Shown here: one piece after another, positions 1 to 6,865 of the stretch | Layout: every line of letters starts with the position of its first letter | How positions within the stretch are numbered: the first letter of the stretch is position 1 | Assembly (NCBI GenBank): GCA_033795365.1 | Contig: JARYGU010000021.1 | Location: 33,527 to 97,526, forward strand | DNA from: JARYGU01 sp033795365 | GTDB lineage: Bacteria; Pseudomonadota; Alphaproteobacteria; Rhizobiales; Rhizobiaceae | DNA: 64,000 nucleotides | Direction: 5' to 3' | Notes under the pieces: model-generated | Told to the model about the DNA's origin: nothing | The model's database searches: none | The model's input: the letters and a program-made list of their open reading frames with translations, nothing else | Program-made: the position numbers and the translations under genes

Positions 1-28
1 GGCTGGTGAGGGGAGCTGCAAGCCCATA

Positions 29-60
29 AAAAGAAAAAAGCCCTGTGAAAACAGGGCTTT
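29..60 (-). terminator. Rho-independent terminator of tRNA-Val
   Basis: Read on the minus strand, a 10-bp stem (AAAGCCCTGT pairing with ACAGGGCTTT around a 4-base loop) is followed by a T-rich run. It lies just past the 3' end of the minus-strand tRNA-Val gene and would end its transcript. Confidence 0.8.
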
Positions 61-73
61 AGGAAGAATAGGA

Positions 74-148
<75 letters not shown>

Positions 149-162
149 ATCCGATGGAGGCG

Positions 163-192
163 CATAGACCATAAAACGTTGCGCGGCGTCAA
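163..192 (-). promoter_or_regulatory. Candidate promoter of tRNA-Val
   Basis: On the minus strand a TTGACG -35 hexamer (192-187) is followed after 18 bases by TCTATG (168-163), about 15 bases before the tRNA 5' end. This fits the loose sigma-70 consensus of rhizobia. It is inferred only from pattern and spacing. Confidence 0.5.
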
Positions 193-242
193 TAGGCTTT
201 GTGAAGCTTTTTTGTGCGCAAGTTCGCCGGCCTTTTCCGCGC

Positions 243-420
243 CTTAGGGTTAAAACCCGATCAGGCGGCCCAGCTTCGCCAACCCTGCGGGCAGGCCGTA
301 TCTTGCGCCTGCGGGCGTCGGAAAGGTTTGAAAATGGTGAGCATTTCCTGCACCCTTCCTTCTACTCAGACGCAAGATACGGCCTGCAGAAGCCACAGCC
401 TGATTGAGTTTGACCCTAGG
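243..420. repeat. Long imperfect palindromic intergenic element (RIME/MITE-like)
   Basis: The whole interval is an imperfect inverted repeat. The inner arms 291-307 and 371-387 are perfect 17-bp complements (GCAGGCCGTATCTTGCG). The outer arms 243-266 and 398-420 match with a few changes, and AAATG/CATTT closes the centre near 339. The outer arm overlaps the cpdR stop codon at 416-418, so a cpdR transcript would carry the entire hairpin. Large intergenic palindromes of this kind are known in rhizobia as RIME elements; membership of that family is inference. No target-site duplication or transposase is visible. Confidence 0.7.
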
Positions 421-778
421 CGGCCAGCATCTTGTTGACCTCGTCGACGAGGTCGCGCAGATGGAAGGGCTTGGAAAGGACCTTTGCGTCCTTGGGAGCC
501 TTCGAATCCGGGTTGAGCGCCACGGCCGCAAAGCCGGTGATGAACATGACCTTGAGGTCCGGGTCGAGTTCGGTCGCGCGGCGCGCGAGCTCGATGCCGT
601 CCATCTCGGGCATGACGATATCGGTGAGCAGCAGCGAGAAGGGCTCTTCGCGCAGCCGGTCATAGGCGCTTGCGCCGTTGTCGTAGGACATGACCTTGTA
701 ACCGGCTTTTTCCAGCGCCTTCACGAGGAAGCGGCGCATGTCGTTGTCGTCTTCGGCGAGGAGGATCTTGGGACTCAT
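416..778 (-). CDS. cpdR: Single-domain response regulator CpdR (ClpXP adaptor)
   Basis: A stand-alone receiver domain of 120 residues with no output domain. The acidic pair is in AEDD (about residues 9-11), the phospho-acceptor Asp53 is in LLTDIVMPEMDG, the switch Thr is in MFITGF, and the Lys is in SKPF. In Caulobacter, unphosphorylated CpdR primes ClpXP at the cell pole and helps degrade CtrA and other cell-cycle proteins; the CckA-ChpT relay phosphorylates it. The protein ends in Leu-Ala-Ala, like CpdR proteins that are themselves ClpXP substrates. An ATG at 793 would add five residues; 778 was chosen because the receiver domain then begins normally and the acceptor is residue 53, as I recall for S. 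meliloti CpdR1. The gene is divergent from the amidohydrolase gene and ends inside a long palindrome. Confidence 0.93.
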   Translation of the reverse strand: MSPKILLAEDDNDMRRFLVKALEKAGYKVMSYDNGASAYDRLREEPFSLLLTDIVMPEMDGIELARRATELDPDLKVMFITGFAAVALNPDSKAPKDAKVLSKPFHLRDLVDEVNKMLAA

Positions 779-964
779 GAATTCGGGGGCCATTCTGCAG
801 TTGTGACGCCGGAGGGGCGGTTGTTGTACGAAAGCTTATTCCGGTAAATATACGGTGAATACGGCCGGGCCAAGGGCTGGCGCGACCGGGGCAGTATGGA
901 CACGGGCGAACCCTGCTGGCAACATAGCGCAGGCAATGACCTGACGACATGGTAAAGGACCGAG

Positions 965-1849
965 ATGGCGGTTGACGACAGAGAAAACAACCTCTTCGAG
1001 GTTCTGGAGCCGATCTCGCAGCGCGTGCCTCTCGTGTTCAATTCGCCGCATAGCGGGCGTAGATATCCACAGGGTTTTCTGGAGCAGTCGCGCCTTGACG
1101 CGCTCTCCATCCGCCGCTCGGAAGACCACTATGTCGACGAGCTCTTTTCGGCCGCAACCGCGCTCGGCGCCCCGATGCTGGTGGCGCATTTCCCGCGGGC
1201 GTTCCTCGACGTCAATCGCGAGCCCTACGAACTCGACCCGCGCATGTTCGAAGGATCTCTGCCGCCTTATGCGAATATCAGCTCGATGCGCGTGGCGGGC
1301 GGTCTGGGGACCGTGCCGCGGGTCGTCGCCGAGAATATGGAAATCTACCGGCGCCGCTTCCCGGTGGCGGAGGCGCTGGACCGGGTGGAGAACATCTACA
1401 AGCCCTATCACGCCTGCCTGAGGCGGCTTGTGGTGCGCACCCATGTCGCCTTCGGCTTCTCGGTCCTCGTCGATTGCCACTCGATGCCCGGCAATATCCG
1501 GGTTTCCAGCAACGGCGCGCGTGCCGACTTCATCATCGGCGACCGCTACGGCACGAGCGCATCGGCGGAACTGTCGCGCACGGCGATGCATCTCCTCGAG
1601 GACATGGGCTTCACGGTGGTGCGCAACAAGCCCTATGCCGGCGGTTTCATCACCGAGCATTACGGACGGCCGGCGCGCGGCCTGCATGCGCTTCAGATCG
1701 AGGTCAATCGCGCGCTCTACGTGGACGAGGCGACACTGGAGAAGAAGCCGGACTTCGCGCTGCTGCAGGAGAGCCTCTCGCAGTTCCTCGCGGTGTTCTG
1801 CGACCATGTCGACAAATACGCCGTCGATCGCGCGCTGGCTGCGGAATAG
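965..1849 (+). CDS. N-formylglutamate amidohydrolase family protein
   Basis: The 294-residue protein belongs to the FGase family (PF05013), zinc hydrolases that release formate from N-formylglutamate in histidine breakdown or act on related N-acyl amino acids. Family landmarks are VFNSPHSGRRYP near the N terminus (the HSG metal/substrate segment), VDCHSMPG in the middle, and a late EVNRALYVDE segment. The start is preceded by AAAGGA. No other hut gene is adjacent, so a role in histidine catabolism is not shown by context. Downstream, on the opposite strand, lies mmgR, whose terminator also faces the end of this gene. A second, diverged family member lies at 40.0-40.8 kb. Confidence 0.85.
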   Translation: MAVDDRENNLFEVLEPISQRVPLVFNSPHSGRRYPQGFLEQSRLDALSIRRSEDHYVDELFSAATALGAPMLVAHFPRAFLDVNREPYELDPRMFEGSLPPYANISSMRVAGGLGTVPRVVAENMEIYRRRFPVAEALDRVENIYKPYHACLRRLVVRTHVAFGFSVLVDCHSMPGNIRVSSNGARADFIIGDRYGTSASAELSRTAMHLLEDMGFTVVRNKPYAGGFITEHYGRPARGLHALQIEVNRALYVDEATLEKKPDFALLQESLSQFLAVFCDHVDKYAVDRALAAE

Positions 1850-1862
1850 AGCAGCGTTTCCC

Positions 1863-1940
1863 AAAAAAAACCGCGCTCATCGCGCGGTCAAGTCTAGGGA
1901 GGAAACACCCAAGGAGGGTATTACAGCCACGAATGACTGT
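1863..1940 (-). ncRNA. mmgR: MmgR small RNA (alpha-r8 / Rfam suhB family)
   Basis: On the minus strand a 78-nt RNA can be drawn from the promoter spacing to the end of a T8 run. It has a first hairpin at 1921-1942 (ACAG...CTGT arms), a short ACCC/GGGT hairpin at 1907-1919, then the single-stranded motif TTTCCTCCCT. A GC-rich terminator (1870-1888, stem ACCGCGC/GCGCGGT) is followed by T8. The decamer, the length of about 77 nt and the position between the N-formylglutamate amidohydrolase and HisN genes all match what I remember of MmgR in S. meliloti, an Hfq-linked sRNA that restrains polyhydroxybutyrate granule build-up. The exact 5' end is inferred. Confidence 0.85.
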
Positions 1941-1946
1941 AAGGAA

Positions 1947-1975
1947 ATCGTAATGCTGCGCTGCACAAATGTCAA
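1947..1975 (-). promoter_or_regulatory. mmgR promoter
   Basis: On the minus strand a perfect TTGACA -35 box (1975-1970) is followed after exactly 17 bases by TACGAT (1952-1947). Transcription would start near 1940, giving a 77-78 nt RNA. This is one of the strongest sigma-70-like promoters visible in the window. Confidence 0.75.
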
Positions 1976-2141
1976 GCGCCGGAGCGCAAATTATTTCAGT
2001 GCGTAAAAATTTTTTCTTGCGAGCATAAAGGTGGAAAATGAGCGTTTTACTGCCCGGCTGACCCGAAAGACCACATTTTGACAGTTTTGTTTTCGAAAAT
2101 GATGCTTTATGCAGGAGCTTCCTGCTGCTCGCGAGATTTCC

Positions 2142-2915
2142 ATGCTTCCTGACCGCGCTTTCTTCGATCGTCTCGCCGATGCTGCCAAGGCGGAAACGCT
2201 TCCGCGCTTCCGCACCGGGATGGATATCGTCAACAAGGAGGCTGCTGGCTTCGATCCGGTGACGGAGGGCGACCGCGCCGCGGAGGCGGCGATCCGCCGG
2301 CTGATCGAGGAGCATTTTCCCGATCACGGCATCCTCGGCGAGGAGCATGGTTCGGTCGGCCTCGACCGCGAATATGTCTGGGTCATCGATCCGATCGATG
2401 GAACCCGCGCCTTCATCTCCGGCGTTCCCGTCTGGGGCACGCTCATCGGTCTCTACAGGGACGGCGATGCCGTGATGGGCCTGGTCGACCAGCCGTTCAC
2501 CGGCGAGCGCTATTTTGCCGACGGCCGCCAATCCCACTATTCCGGCCCGGACGGCGCGCGCGCGATCTCGACGCGGCCCTGCAAGGCCCTTGGCGACGCC
2601 ATCCTCTTTACGACGTCCCCGCATCTTTTCACGAACAGCCGGAGAACCCGCTTCGAGACAATCCAGGAAAAGGTCCGTCTCTATCGCTACGGCTGCGACT
2701 GCTACGCCTATGCGCTGCTTGCCGCGGGCCATATCGACCTCGTGGTCGAATGCGAGCTGAAGGCCTATGACGTCGGCGGTCTTATTCCGGTCATCGAGCA
2801 GGCGGGAGGCATCATCACCGCCTGGGACGGCGGGCCGGCGGAAATGGGCGGCGAGATCGTCGCTGCCGGAAGCCGCGAACTGCACGCGCAGGCCCTTGCT
2901 CTCCTCAACGTCTGA
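2142..2915 (+). CDS. hisN: Histidinol-phosphatase HisN (inositol monophosphatase family)
   Basis: A magnesium-dependent phosphatase of the inositol monophosphatase superfamily that probably removes phosphate from L-histidinol phosphate, the penultimate step of histidine synthesis. The metal site is visible: GEEHG (Glu near 67), DPIDGTRAF (Asp near 83 and 86) and the C-terminal YDVGGL (Asp). DPIDGTRAFISG is the form seen in HisN rather than in SuhB, which reads DPLDGTTNF (the paralogue at 52.2 kb). The start at 2142 gives 257 residues, normal for HisN. An ATG at 2109 would add 11 residues; neither start has a convincing Shine-Dalgarno sequence. The gene faces away from mmgR and converges on the lipase-like gene. 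Confidence 0.85.
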   Translation: MLPDRAFFDRLADAAKAETLPRFRTGMDIVNKEAAGFDPVTEGDRAAEAAIRRLIEEHFPDHGILGEEHGSVGLDREYVWVIDPIDGTRAFISGVPVWGTLIGLYRDGDAVMGLVDQPFTGERYFADGRQSHYSGPDGARAISTRPCKALGDAILFTTSPHLFTNSRRTRFETIQEKVRLYRYGCDCYAYALLAAGHIDLVVECELKAYDVGGLIPVIEQAGGIITAWDGGPAEMGGEIVAAGSRELHAQALALLNV

Positions 2916-2959
2916 CAGGCACGCATACGGGCAAGGCCCATCCGGCGGCCTCGACCGGG

Positions 2960-3922
2960 TCAGGTGCCGAAATCGGCCCAGCCGGCGTCGCTGCCCGGAA
3001 TGAACGCGTCGATCGCGGCCATGACCTGCGCGCGGTAGCGGTCCGCTTCGTGGAGAAGCTCGTGCCTGCCGCCGTCGATCTCGATCAGGCGACCGGCGCG
3101 GAAATGCCGGGCAAGCGTATTCAGCGCCTTGCGCGGCACGAGCCGGTCCGCGGTCGCGCAGAATACGAGGGTAGGGATGGTGATCGTCGTCAGATGGTCC
3201 TGGCGCGTGACGCGGTCCATCGCTCTCAGCATCTCGTCCAGCCAGCGCGCGGTCGGAGGGCCGAGGCTGAGCTCCGGGCGCTCGGCGAGGATCGCCCTGT
3301 TGCGCGTGAACCGCGCCTGATCGGAGGTCAGCATGTTTCCGGTGAAGGCGAGCTCGGGAATATCTTTCCTGAAGGTCCTCGTTCCGAGGCCGGAAAGCAC
3401 CGCCAGGCGGGAAATCGCAGCGATCGCGCGCTGGTTCAGCACCTGTCCGCCGAGCGCGACGAAGGGGGCTGCGAGCACCATCCGCTCGATCCGGCTTGCC
3501 AGCACGGGCGCCTGCGAAAGCGCGACCAGCGCGCCCATGGAGTGGGCGAGGAGGAAGAACGGCAGACGCGTATCGGGCAGGACGACTTTCTCCAGGAAGA
3601 GCGACAGGTCGGTTTCGTAATCCGCAAAGCGCTGGACATGGCCTCGCCGAAGATGCGGAAGCAGGCGATCCGAGCCGCCCTGGCCCCGCCAGTCGAAGGC
3701 CGCGACCCAGAGGCCGCGCGCCGTCAGGTCGCGGACGGTCTCGAAATATTTTTCGATCGACTCGTTGCGGCCCTGCAGCAGCACCACCGTGCCTCTCGCA
3801 TCCGTCCCCGTGCAACGGAAGATCGCATATCGTATCTTCACGCCGCCGGCTCCCTCGAAGAAGCCTGCCACATGATTGCCCGGAACGGGATTGTCGGCGG
3901 TGGCGTGGAGAATGGGGGTCAT
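2960..3922 (-). CDS. Alpha/beta hydrolase, lysophospholipase-like (PldB/monoacylglycerol lipase type)
   Basis: The 320-residue protein has the serine aminopeptidase S33/Hydrolase_4 fold. The nucleophile elbow is AHSMGALVA (Ser in G/H-x-S-x-G form), an oxyanion-type segment VVLLQGRNESIEKY lies upstream, and the late Asp (CATADRLV) and His (GGRHELLHE) complete the triad. Such enzymes deacylate lysophospholipids or monoglycerides; the substrate here is not known. The start at 3922 (MTPILHATADN) was chosen because the upstream in-frame stretch contains a terminator-like hairpin (3995-4044) and would begin with GTG without family homology that I recognise. The gene is divergent from hsp20. Confidence 0.8.
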   Translation of the reverse strand: MTPILHATADNPVPGNHVAGFFEGAGGVKIRYAIFRCTGTDARGTVVLLQGRNESIEKYFETVRDLTARGLWVAAFDWRGQGGSDRLLPHLRRGHVQRFADYETDLSLFLEKVVLPDTRLPFFLLAHSMGALVALSQAPVLASRIERMVLAAPFVALGGQVLNQRAIAAISRLAVLSGLGTRTFRKDIPELAFTGNMLTSDQARFTRNRAILAERPELSLGPPTARWLDEMLRAMDRVTRQDHLTTITIPTLVFCATADRLVPRKALNTLARHFRAGRLIEIDGGRHELLHEADRYRAQVMAAIDAFIPGSDAGWADFGT

Positions 3923-3994
3923 GCGCAGCTTGTCTCTGAAGAAATTCGTGCCGACTGGACATCGAAAGGGATAGGCGGTCCCCCGGACGTCGTC

Positions 3995-4044
3995 AAAGAA
4001 AAAAGCCGGCCCGCACGCGGTCTCGACGTTGTGCATGCCGGCTT
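3995..4044 (-). terminator. Terminator-like hairpin upstream of the lysophospholipase-like gene
   Basis: On the minus strand AAGCCGGC (4044-4037) pairs with GCCGGCTT (4010-4003), and the downstream strand runs into TTTTTTCTTT. It has the form of an intrinsic terminator, yet no minus-strand gene ends here: the only gene to the right is hsp20 on the plus strand. It could end a small RNA that starts between 4045 and about 4170, or attenuate the hydrolase gene 73 bases further on. Confidence 0.55.
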
Positions 4045-4196
4045 CAATTTTGCCGAAGGGGAAGGGACGATACACTCCGGCGCCGGAAGCTCTTTCGCTT
4101 CCGATGATGCCGTTCTAGCGGACGCAATCTGAACGATAGCCGAAGCCCGTATTCATCCGGGGTTCAGCGTTGCCGGAGGCCCCGGATTGCGGGGGA

Positions 4197-4225
4197 CTTG
4201 AACCCCGAAACGGCGCTTCCTACCT
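4197..4225 (+). promoter_or_regulatory. Probable RpoH (sigma-32) heat-shock promoter of hsp20
   Basis: CTTGAA (4197-4202), 17 bases, then CTACCT (4220-4225) matches the rhizobial RpoH pattern of CTTGAA and a C-rich -10 box. It lies 140 bases upstream of hsp20. A GGGGTTCA/TTGAACCCC inverted repeat (about 4159-4207) overlaps the -35 region. Confidence 0.6.
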
Positions 4226-4231
4226 AATGGC

Positions 4232-4366
4232 TGCGGATGCCGAAAGGGTCCGCCAAGGGCTGCCGTCGCCGAAAGGGGCGGACGTCCGGAATGAACCGGG
4301 GCCGCGCCTTCTGGAAATCGGGCGCCGTCCCAACGATCGCAACCCGTCGCTCAACAGGAGGACATC
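4232..4366 (+). promoter_or_regulatory. Putative ROSE-like RNA thermometer in the hsp20 leader
   Basis: The predicted leader of about 135 nt contains several GC-rich stem-loops (GCGGA/TCCGC, CGCC-GAAA-GGGGCG, GCGCC/GGGCGCC). It ends with TCGCT-CAAC-AGGAGG just before the ATG. A UYGCU segment facing the AGGAGG Shine-Dalgarno is the hallmark of ROSE elements, which melt at heat-shock temperature and free the ribosome site of rhizobial small heat-shock genes. Assignment rests on this motif, leader length and gene context; no folding was calculated. Confidence 0.55.
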
Positions 4367-4828
4367 ATGCGTCACTTCGATTTCTCCCCCCTTTACCGTT
4401 CCACGGTCGGCTTCGACCGTCTTTTCACGATGCTCGACAGCCTCGGCCAGCCCGATCAGGCCCAGAGCTATCCGCCCTACAATATCGAACGCACCGGTGA
4501 GAATGCCTACCGCATCACCATGGCCGTTGCCGGCTTCGATGAGAAGGAACTTTCGATCGAAGCGCGCGAGCACGCGCTGACTGTCAAGGGCGAAAAGACC
4601 GACGAGAACGCCGAGGACGGCCAGTATCTCTATCGCGGCATTGCAAAGCGCGCCTTCGAGCGCCGCTTCCAGCTTGCCGATCACGTGGAGATCCGCGCCG
4701 CTTCGCTGAAGAACGGCCTGCTTCACATCGATCTGGTACGCGAGATCCCGGAAGCCATGAAGCCGCGCAAGATCGCGATCGCCTCGGCCGTGTCCGAGCC
4801 GAAGCAGATCGAGGCGCAGACCGCCTGA
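4367..4828 (+). CDS. Small heat-shock protein Hsp20/IbpA
   Basis: A 153-residue alpha-crystallin-domain chaperone that holds unfolded proteins for refolding by DnaK/ClpB. The N-terminal FDFSPLYRSTVGFDRLF segment is typical of bacterial class A IbpA proteins. The alpha-crystallin domain runs from about residue 37 (YNIERTGENAYRITMAVAGF) to about 130, with the conserved AFERRFQLADHVEI and GLLHIDL motifs. A strong AGGAGG lies 7 bases before the ATG. The RpoH-type promoter and the ROSE-like leader indicate double heat control, by transcription and by translation. An intrinsic terminator follows directly, so the gene is probably monocistronic. Confidence 0.93.
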   Translation: MRHFDFSPLYRSTVGFDRLFTMLDSLGQPDQAQSYPPYNIERTGENAYRITMAVAGFDEKELSIEAREHALTVKGEKTDENAEDGQYLYRGIAKRAFERRFQLADHVEIRAASLKNGLLHIDLVREIPEAMKPRKIAIASAVSEPKQIEAQTA

Positions 4829-4871
4829 CGATTGCCGTTTGGCGATCTGCGAAAGACCATGAATGATCATG

Positions 4872-4897
4872 ACGGCGCCGCCTGCGGCGCCGTTTTT
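4872..4897 (+). terminator. Rho-independent terminator of hsp20
   Basis: A perfect 10-bp stem (ACGGCGCCGC/GCGGCGCCGT, 4872-4893) with a 2-base gap is followed by a T run, 43 bases after the hsp20 stop codon. Confidence 0.85.
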
Positions 4898-4910
4898 CAT
4901 GCCGCGTTTT

Positions 4911-5903
4911 TCAGGCTGCGGATGTCGCGGCCTCCACGTCCTTCACCTTGCGTGCCTCGGCATATCTTTGCGCCAGCACGGCGCAGACCATGAGCTGGAT
5001 CTGGTGGAAGAGCATCAGCGGCAACACGATGCTGCCTATACCCTGGCCGGCGAATATGACATTTGCCATCGGAACGCCGCTCGCAAGGCTCTTCTTAGAG
5101 CCGCAGAAGACGATGGCGATCTGATCCTCCCGTGAAAACCTGAGAAGACGACTGCCGAAAAAGGTCACCAGGAGCGCGACCGCCAGCAGCGCCACGTCCG
5201 CGAGGACGACGAGGCCGAGGTCCTGCACAGAGATCGTGTGCCACAGGCCCTCCGTCACGGCCTCGCTGAAGGCGAGATAGACGACCATCAGGATGGAGCC
5301 GCGGTCGACCGGCGCCAGCAATTTCTTTCTGGCGCGAATCCAGTCCCCGATCCAGGGCTGCAGGATCTGTCCGAGGATAAAGGGCGCAAGAAGCTGCAGC
5401 AGGATCTGTTCCAGCGCATCGATCGAAAAGCCGCCGGTCTCTCCGCTGGCGGTCGCGAAGAGAAGCCCGACCAGAAGCGGTGTCAGGAACATGCCGAAGA
5501 TGTTAGAGGCCGATGCTGAACAGATCGCCGCGGGCACATTGCCTCCGGCCATCGAGGTAAAGGCGATGGAGGACTGAACCGTGGAGGGCAATACGCACAG
5601 GAACAGGATGCCGGCATAGAGCGCCGGCGGCAGCAGGTCCAGCGTTCCGAAGGCGAGCCCGACCAGCGGAAAAAGGCCGAACGTCGTCGCCAGAATGAAG
5701 AGATGCAGACGCCAGTGCAGAAGTCCGGCCACGACGACATCGCGCGACAGCCGGGCTCCGTGCAGGAAAAACAGCAGCGCGATCGCCATCTTCGTCGCAA
5801 GCCCGAACCAGTCGGCCGGCGTGCCGCTGACCGGCAGGACAGACGCGAGAATGACGGTCAGGACGAGGAGAATCGTGAAAGTATCGGGAAGAAAACGGCG
5901 CAT
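4911..5903 (-). CDS. Bile acid:sodium symporter-like transporter (SBF_like, YfeH type)
   Basis: A 330-residue inner-membrane protein with about ten hydrophobic segments, belonging to the BASS/SBF superfamily (PF13593 type). Conserved features include FFLHGARLS early, LPSTVQSSIAFTSMAGGN in the middle and FCGSKKSLASGVPMANVIF late, which correspond to the substrate-binding crossover helices. Relatives move organic anions with sodium; the substrate here is unknown. The ATG at 5903 is preferred over a GTG at 5912 because GGAG then has normal spacing. It is transcribed divergently from a LysR-type regulator across 89 bases holding palindromic operators, so it is a likely target of that regulator. 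Confidence 0.85.
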   Translation of the reverse strand: MRRFLPDTFTILLVLTVILASVLPVSGTPADWFGLATKMAIALLFFLHGARLSRDVVVAGLLHWRLHLFILATTFGLFPLVGLAFGTLDLLPPALYAGILFLCVLPSTVQSSIAFTSMAGGNVPAAICSASASNIFGMFLTPLLVGLLFATASGETGGFSIDALEQILLQLLAPFILGQILQPWIGDWIRARKKLLAPVDRGSILMVVYLAFSEAVTEGLWHTISVQDLGLVVLADVALLAVALLVTFFGSRLLRFSREDQIAIVFCGSKKSLASGVPMANVIFAGQGIGSIVLPLMLFHQIQLMVCAVLAQRYAEARKVKDVEAATSAA

Positions 5904-5940
5904 CCGCTCCACTCCGGTGAATGAACTTCTCTCCGATCGG

Positions 5941-5976
5941 TTATTGCGGTATGAAATGCAAGCAATAACAGTTATC
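5941..5976. promoter_or_regulatory. Palindromic operator(s) between the transporter and lysR
   Basis: A perfect TTATTGC/GCAATAA inverted repeat (5941-5947 and 5962-5968) is immediately followed by a second palindrome ATAAC-A-GTTAT (5966-5976). They lie in the 89-bp divergent region, 17-52 bases before lysR. They are good candidates for the binding sites of the adjacent LysR-type protein. Confidence 0.55.
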
Positions 5977-5992
5977 GCGAAGCGGAATTTCC

Positions 5993-6865
5993 ATGCTGGA
6001 TCTCGTACATCTGCGCAGCTTCGTTGCGCTGGAGGAGGCAGGCAGCTTCACCCGTGCGGCCGCCCGCCTCGGGCTTGGCCAGTCGACCATCAGCCAGCAT
6101 CTTCAACGTCTGGAATCCGCGCTCGGCAGGCGCCTCGTTTCCCGCGACACGCACGGTCTCTCGCTCACGGCGGACGGAGAGGCCCTGATCGGGCATGCGC
6201 GGCGTATGCTCGCGATAGATCGCGAGGTTACGGCGCTCTTCACGGAAACCGGCCTGCGCGGCCGTCTCCGGCTGGGGGTCTCGGAAGATTTCGTGACCAG
6301 CCGGCTTCCGGGCGTGATCGAGGATTTCGTGCGGACGCATCCCTCGGTGGACCTGGAGCTGACCGTTGCGCTGAGCGGCACGCTCTATCAGATGGAGGAC
6401 AATGGAGAGATCGACCTGGTCCTCGCCAAGCGCAGGCTCGGGGACGTACGCGGGCGGCTCGTCTATCGCGAACCTCTGGTGTGGCTTGCACGCGACCCGG
6501 AGACCGTATTTGCGGAGGGTGCATCGCTTCCCCTGGTCGCCTTTCCGCCGCCGAGCATCACCCGCAACATAGCGATCGAAGCCCTCGACCGGGCGGGCAT
6601 CGCCTGGCGGGTCGTCTGCACTTGCGGCAGTCTCAGCGGGCTGACGGCCGCGGCGCGCGCCGGCATGGGCGTGCTGGTGCAGCCGCGCAGCATGGCGCCG
6701 GCGGGGCTTCGGGAATTGCCCGGCGGGCGGCTGCCGCCGCTCGAAGACGTGGAGTTCGTGCTGGTGCCGCGCAGAGGCGCAGATACGGCGCTCGTGCGCG
6801 CACTTTCGGAAGAGATCCTGTCGAAACTCAGGGCGCCGCAGCAGGAGATCAGCCGCAGAGCGTGA
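5993..6865 (+). CDS. LysR-family transcriptional regulator
   Basis: A 290-residue LTTR. The N-terminal winged helix-turn-helix is clear (SFVALEEAGSFTRAAARLGL, then SQHLQRLESALGRRL, residues about 8-52). A linker helix and a periplasmic-binding-protein-like effector domain (about 90-285, RLRLGVSEDF...) follow. LTTRs usually control a divergent target gene and themselves; here the target would be the BASS-type transporter. The 3' end overlaps the end of the convergent threonine aldolase gene by 17 bases. The effector is unknown. Confidence 0.9.
   Translation: MLDLVHLRSFVALEEAGSFTRAAARLGLGQSTISQHLQRLESALGRRLVSRDTHGLSLTADGEALIGHARRMLAIDREVTALFTETGLRGRLRLGVSEDFVTSRLPGVIEDFVRTHPSVDLELTVALSGTLYQMEDNGEIDLVLAKRRLGDVRGRLVYREPLVWLARDPETVFAEGASLPLVAFPPPSITRNIAIEALDRAGIAWRVVCTCGSLSGLTAAARAGMGVLVQPRSMAPAGLRELPGGRLPPLEDVEFVLVPRRGADTALVRALSEEILSKLRAPQQEISRRA

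Noticed and set aside
1704..3962. Long minus-strand open frame crossing hutG-like, mmgR, hisN and the hydrolase
   Set aside because: It runs through unrelated genes and an sRNA and has low-complexity Arg-rich sequence. The hydrolase is in a different frame with a proper catalytic triad.
4185..4210. tRNA gene on the minus strand (T-arm-like GGGGTTCAAGTCCCC)
   Set aside because: Only the T arm can be drawn. No matching acceptor, D or anticodon stems surround it, and the sequence overlaps the heat-shock promoter of hsp20.
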